Of a stretch of 8,965 nt of DNA, positions 6,281 through 8,965 are shown one piece after another. Origin of the DNA: Mariprofundaceae bacterium. GTDB lineage: Bacteria; Pseudomonadota; Zetaproteobacteria; Mariprofundales; Mariprofundaceae. The number at the start of each line of letters is the position of its first letter. Position 1 is the first letter of the stretch. The notes below the pieces were generated by a model that was not told the origin of the DNA, did not search any database, and saw only the letters and a list, made by a program, of their open reading frames with translations. The stretch is taken from assembly GCA_030950835.1 (NCBI GenBank), contig JAUZQU010000148.1, forward strand, positions 1-8,965, written 5' to 3'. The translations under genes were made by a program, and so were the position numbers.

Positions 6281-7738
6281 TTACAAAGTGAAACTATCCA
6301 AGTCCTCTTTCTTCAAACCCGCATTCAACAGTGCCTTGGTATCCACTTTGGTCGGCTCTGCGCACTCACTACAAATTCGCCTCCCCAAACGTTGCGCTGT
6401 CACCAAGTTAACCGCTGAACCCACTAAAAAAGATTCAATACCCATGTTAATCATGCGTGTCATGGTCGAAGGTGCATCATTGGTATGCAGTGTCGCCAAC
6501 ACCAAATGCCCTGTTAATGCCGCTTTAATACCAATCGCTGCGGTATCATAATCCCGAATCTCACCAATGAGAATCACATCCGGGTCTTGACGTAAAAATG
6601 ATTTCAATGCAGCAGGGAAGTCCATGCCAATAGCAGGGTTTACATTCACTTGGTTAATGCCCATAAAGTTAAACTCTACAGGATCTTCTGCGGTACAAAT
6701 GTTGATACCAGGGTCGTTTACTTCAGCCACTGCCGAATACAAACTCACCGTTTTACCAGAGCCTGTAGGCCCTGTTACCAGCACCATGCCATAAGGTAAA
6801 TTTACCGCATGTTTGAATTTTTCCAAGTCACTTTGTTCATAACCCAGCTTACTCATATCCGTTTGTAAATTGGACTGGTCAAGCAAGCGCATCACCACTT
6901 TTTCGCCAAACAATGTTGGTAAAATAGAAACACGAAAATCCACTGTTTTAGCTTTGGATAAACGCAACTTAATACGCCCATCTTGCGGAACACGACGTTC
7001 CGTAATATCCAACTTCGCCTGAATTTTCAAACGCGAAATCATGGCATCACGCATCGCCATGGGTGGACGCATAATTTCCAGCAACACCCCATCCACGCGA
7101 TAACGCACCCGTAATATTTTCTCATACGGTTCTATATGAATATCCGATGCACCACGTTTAATAGAATCCAGCAGAATCAAGTTTACCAACTTCACCACAG
7201 GCGCTTCTTCACTGGCTGAAGCCAAAGATCCTTCATCAAACTGAGTTTCGTCAGTGTCCACCACTGACATATCCTTAGCACCCATTTCTGCCATCACTTC
7301 TTCAAGCGCCTGACCTGAACCACCTAACTCTTCAAGCTTTTGCACCAACTCACTTTCACGCACAATCACCACATCAATCTGGCAACCTGCAATGAATGCC
7401 ATTTCATCCATGCTATTGATATCGTATGGATCAGCCACTGCCAAAGTAACAACACTGCCTTTACGTTTTACAGGGATAGCTTGGTTTTTCTGCATGACTT
7501 CTACAGAAATTTTGGTTAAATCACGATCAATCTCAATTTTCTTCAAATCAATCGCAGGGCGACCAAAACTACTACTGATAAATTTCACCAACTGGTCTTC
7601 ACTGAAAATATCAAGCTTCGTTAAGGTGAGGGTAAGGGTGTCCCCAGTGAGCTTCATCTCATGTTTGGCTTTATCGTATTGTTCTTTATTGATGGCTTGT
7701 TTACGTAATAAAATGTCGCCCAAACGCGTATGTTTCAT
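6281..7738 (-). CDS. pilB: Type IV pilus extension ATPase PilB, cut short by an in-frame TAA
   Basis: PilB is the cytoplasmic hexameric ATPase that powers pilin polymerisation through PilC. The open part has 485 residues. It comprises an N-terminal GspE/MshE-type domain (about 1-150), an acidic Ser-rich linker (160-178), the Asp box SDIHIEPYE (198-206), Walker A GPTGSGKT (323-330), Walker B ILIGEIRD (389-396), the His box HLVLATLHTND (411-421) and the first cysteine pair Cys456-x2-Cys459. Translation then meets TAA at codon 486, in LDSFTL-stop-HGKGC, where relatives typically have a residue such as Tyr. The remaining 79 codons follow intact (6041-6280). The ATG at 7738 has GGGGAG 6 bases upstream and lies 1 base after aroE. 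All catalytic motifs are present, but the metal-binding motif is split, so the truncated protein is likely impaired. Alternatives are a sequencing error or readthrough. Confidence 0.92.
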   Translation of the reverse strand: MKHTRLGDILLRKQAINKEQYDKAKHEMKLTGDTLTLTLTKLDIFSEDQLVKFISSSFGRPAIDLKKIEIDRDLTKISVEVMQKNQAIPVKRKGSVVTLAVADPYDINSMDEMAFIAGCQIDVVIVRESELVQKLEELGGSGQALEEVMAEMGAKDMSVVDTDETQFDEGSLASASEEAPVVKLVNLILLDSIKRGASDIHIEPYEKILRVRYRVDGVLLEIMRPPMAMRDAMISRLKIQAKLDITERRVPQDGRIKLRLSKAKTVDFRVSILPTLFGEKVVMRLLDQSNLQTDMSKLGYEQSDLEKFKHAVNLPYGMVLVTGPTGSGKTVSLYSAVAEVNDPGINICTAEDPVEFNFMGINQVNVNPAIGMDFPAALKSFLRQDPDVILIGEIRDYDTAAIGIKAALTGHLVLATLHTNDAPSTMTRMINMGIESFLVGSAVNLVTAQRLGRRICSECAEPTKVDTKALLNAGLKKEDLDSFTL

Positions 7739-7739
7739 A

Positions 7740-8639
7740 TTACTCTCCCCAACCTGGTAGATTCAACGCTTTGCGCCCCAACACTTGTTCAACCCACTGT
7801 AAAGATTGCCCTTGTTTTGGCAACATATCCTTAGCCTGACTACCTTGATGCCAAAACGCAAATGAAGCAATACCTTGGGCAATCAACATCGGCAAGCCAT
7901 CCACTGCCACAAAACCACCTGCTTGCGCTGCACGTGTAAATGCCGTACTCCCATCGGGTTTATACACCGCATCAATCGCCACTCCCTGCCCTGATAAGTC
8001 AAAAGGGAAAACATCATGCTCGGCTAAACCTATGCTGGTGCTATTGATCAATACTGTACAATCTTGCACAGCCTGCTCTACCGCCAAGGCATCCCAATCC
8101 AGTAAATCACAGTGAAAATCGGCATATGCCTCATGGATATGTGCCTGCAAATTCTGCGCGCGTTCAGGGCTACGATTACACAGCAAAACATCCCTTGCCC
8201 CTTCTTGATAAAGCGCATGGCAAATGGCTCTGGATGTCCCACCTGCACCAAAAAGTAACACCTGACCTTGACTCACTTCGGCTTGTAAACCTTGCAACAC
8301 TGCGGCAAAACCCAAGTAGTCCGTATTGGTTGCCAGCCAACCATCTACGCCTGATTTCAACGTGTTCACTGCCCCAATCAACTTGGCATCTGCATCGGCT
8401 TGTACTTGTAATAACACGGATTCTTTATGTGGCACAGTCACATTCAAACCTTGAACTCCAGAGCGCAACAAACCCTCTAAAGCAACATCAATATGCGCAG
8501 GTTCAACCGAGAAAGGCACATAAACAGCGTTCTTTTGACTATTTTGGATAAAATGATTCTGAAATAATGGGGATAAGGAGTGTTCCACAGGATGCCCAAC
8601 AATCCCATACACCGCAGTTTGACCATTTGTTTTTCTCAT
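7740..8639 (-). CDS. aroE: Shikimate dehydrogenase (NADP+) AroE
   Basis: AroE reduces 3-dehydroshikimate to shikimate with NADPH in the aromatic amino acid pathway (cytoplasm). The 299-residue protein is a little longer than the usual 270-290. Substrate-site motifs are SLSP (21-24), NVTVPHK (66-72) with catalytic Lys72, GAVNTL (89-94) and NTDYLGF (105-111) with Asp107. The nucleotide fold has GAGGTSRA (131-138) and the NADP phosphate-binding NRSPERA (155-161). NSTSIGL (199-205), DAVYKP (223-228) and DGLPMLIAQG (247-256) complete the family pattern. The ATG at 8639 has an in-frame TAG two codons upstream, so the frame cannot start earlier. The ribosome binding site AGGA is only 1 base from the ATG, which is unusually close, and a promoter sits immediately upstream. 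It precedes pilB by a single base, which places this housekeeping gene at the head of the pilus operon. Confidence 0.96.
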   Translation of the reverse strand: MRKTNGQTAVYGIVGHPVEHSLSPLFQNHFIQNSQKNAVYVPFSVEPAHIDVALEGLLRSGVQGLNVTVPHKESVLLQVQADADAKLIGAVNTLKSGVDGWLATNTDYLGFAAVLQGLQAEVSQGQVLLFGAGGTSRAICHALYQEGARDVLLCNRSPERAQNLQAHIHEAYADFHCDLLDWDALAVEQAVQDCTVLINSTSIGLAEHDVFPFDLSGQGVAIDAVYKPDGSTAFTRAAQAGGFVAVDGLPMLIAQGIASFAFWHQGSQAKDMLPKQGQSLQWVEQVLGRKALNLPGWGE

Positions 8640-8645
8640 TTCCTA

Positions 8646-8674
8646 AAAATAGTTGTTCGACCTGCTAATGTCAA
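8646..8674 (-). promoter_or_regulatory. Predicted sigma-70-type promoter of the aroE-pil-coaE operon
   Basis: Reading the minus strand, a perfect TTGACA (8674-8669) is followed by a 17-base spacer and TATTTT (8651-8646), which matches the -10 consensus at 4 of 6 positions. Only 6 bases (TAGGAA) separate the -10 from the aroE ATG at 8639. A start 6-8 bases after the -10 would fall on or beside the ATG, giving a leaderless or nearly leaderless message. It lies in the only gap upstream of the operon, 66 bases between cobT and aroE. Confidence 0.5.
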
Positions 8675-8705
8675 AAAAGTGTAACCTAGATTTCTAAAAT
8701 TCAGC

Positions 8706-8965
8706 TTATCCCACCTCATTTTTCTCACTCACACCTGCACTTTCAAATGTCGCCATTTCACTATGCAAAGCCAGTGCAGCTTGTAATAGCGGAAGCACCA
8801 GTGCAGCACCAGAGCCTTCCCCCAATCGCAGTTTAAAATCCAACAATGGCTCAAGCTCCAGTTGGGCTAAAGCTGCAAGATGCCCTTGCTCTTGCGAAAC
8901 ATGGCTTGCCAACATCCATTGTTTCACCTCAATATCCACAACTTGCGCGGTCAACGCTGCTGCTG
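8706..8965 (-). CDS. cobT: Nicotinate-nucleotide--dimethylbenzimidazole phosphoribosyltransferase CobT, C-terminal part
   Basis: CobT transfers phosphoribose from nicotinate mononucleotide to 5,6-dimethylbenzimidazole or a related base, activating the lower ligand for cobalamin assembly. Only the last 85 residues are present and the 5' part lies beyond the window. They match the strongly conserved CobT end: the segment LASHVSQEQGH, then LELEPLLDFKLRLGEGSGAA with the catalytic Glu in RLGEGSGAAL, then LPLLQAALALHSEMATFESAGVS. The gene ends with TAA. It is on the same strand as aroE, 66 bases upstream of it, with a separate promoter in between and no clear terminator. Read-through into the pilus operon is therefore possible. 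Its presence suggests the organism makes or remodels cobamides. Confidence 0.93.
   Translation of the reverse strand, partial: AAALTAQVVDIEVKQWMLASHVSQEQGHLAALAQLELEPLLDFKLRLGEGSGAALVLPLLQAALALHSEMATFESAGVSEKNEVG

Noticed and set aside
6281..6283. Frameshift as the cause of the short PilB
   Set aside because: The downstream PilB C-terminus is in exactly the same frame as the upstream part, so a single stop codon explains the truncation.
6281..6283. Selenocysteine or a globally reassigned stop codon
   Set aside because: The codon is TAA, not TGA, and TAA is the natural end of aroE, pilR and cobT in this window.
8126..8551. 141-codon open frame on the plus strand opposite aroE
   Set aside because: aroE on the minus strand has every expected motif in order. 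The plus-strand frame has no recognisable domain and is a codon-use shadow.

Overview
This window is a chromosomal segment from a Gram-negative bacterium. All recognisable genes lie on the minus strand and read right to left. Composition looks slightly AT-rich by eye. The type IV pilus proteins (PilB, PilC, PilD, and a PilS/PilR pair with a six-helix membrane sensor and a sigma-54 activator) sit with coaE and aroE. That linkage is typical of Gammaproteobacteria and related groups. A low-GC gammaproteobacterium or a zetaproteobacterium would fit, but the sequence alone does not settle the genus.

Layout in transcription order: the 3' end of cobT (8706-8965, cobamide lower-ligand activation); a 66-base gap with a good sigma-70-like promoter whose predicted start falls on or next to the aroE ATG; aroE (shikimate dehydrogenase); pilB (assembly ATPase); pilC (platform protein); pilS (sensor kinase); pilR (response regulator); pilD (prepilin peptidase/methylase); coaE (dephospho-CoA kinase). 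From aroE to coaE, neighbouring genes are separated by at most 12 bases or overlap by 1-8 bases, so the block is very probably one operon with translational coupling. After coaE come 280 bases without a supported gene, then the 5' end of a gene for an exported protein (1-178) that runs off the window.

The most notable feature is an in-frame TAA at codon 486 of pilB (6281-6283). The next 79 codons (6041-6280) are an intact PilB C-terminus in the same frame, ending 3 bases before pilC. The stop falls between the two halves of the C-x2-C ... C-x2-C metal-binding motif. As given, the sequence encodes a 485-residue PilB lacking the second cysteine pair, instead of about 565 residues. This could be a recent nonsense mutation, a sequencing error or a recoding site. 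TAA also ends aroE, pilR and cobT here, which argues against a reassigned code. A second oddity is a 9-bp tandem repeat at the 3' end of pilS that encodes a (Gln-Val-Gly)n tail.

Functionally, PilB powers pilus extension through the PilC platform, PilD processes and methylates the pilins, and PilS/PilR normally controls pilin transcription with sigma-54. No pilin gene (pilA) is in the window. aroE and coaE are housekeeping genes carried in the same transcription unit. I found no RNA gene, CRISPR array, insertion sequence or phage gene, and no wholly new system.
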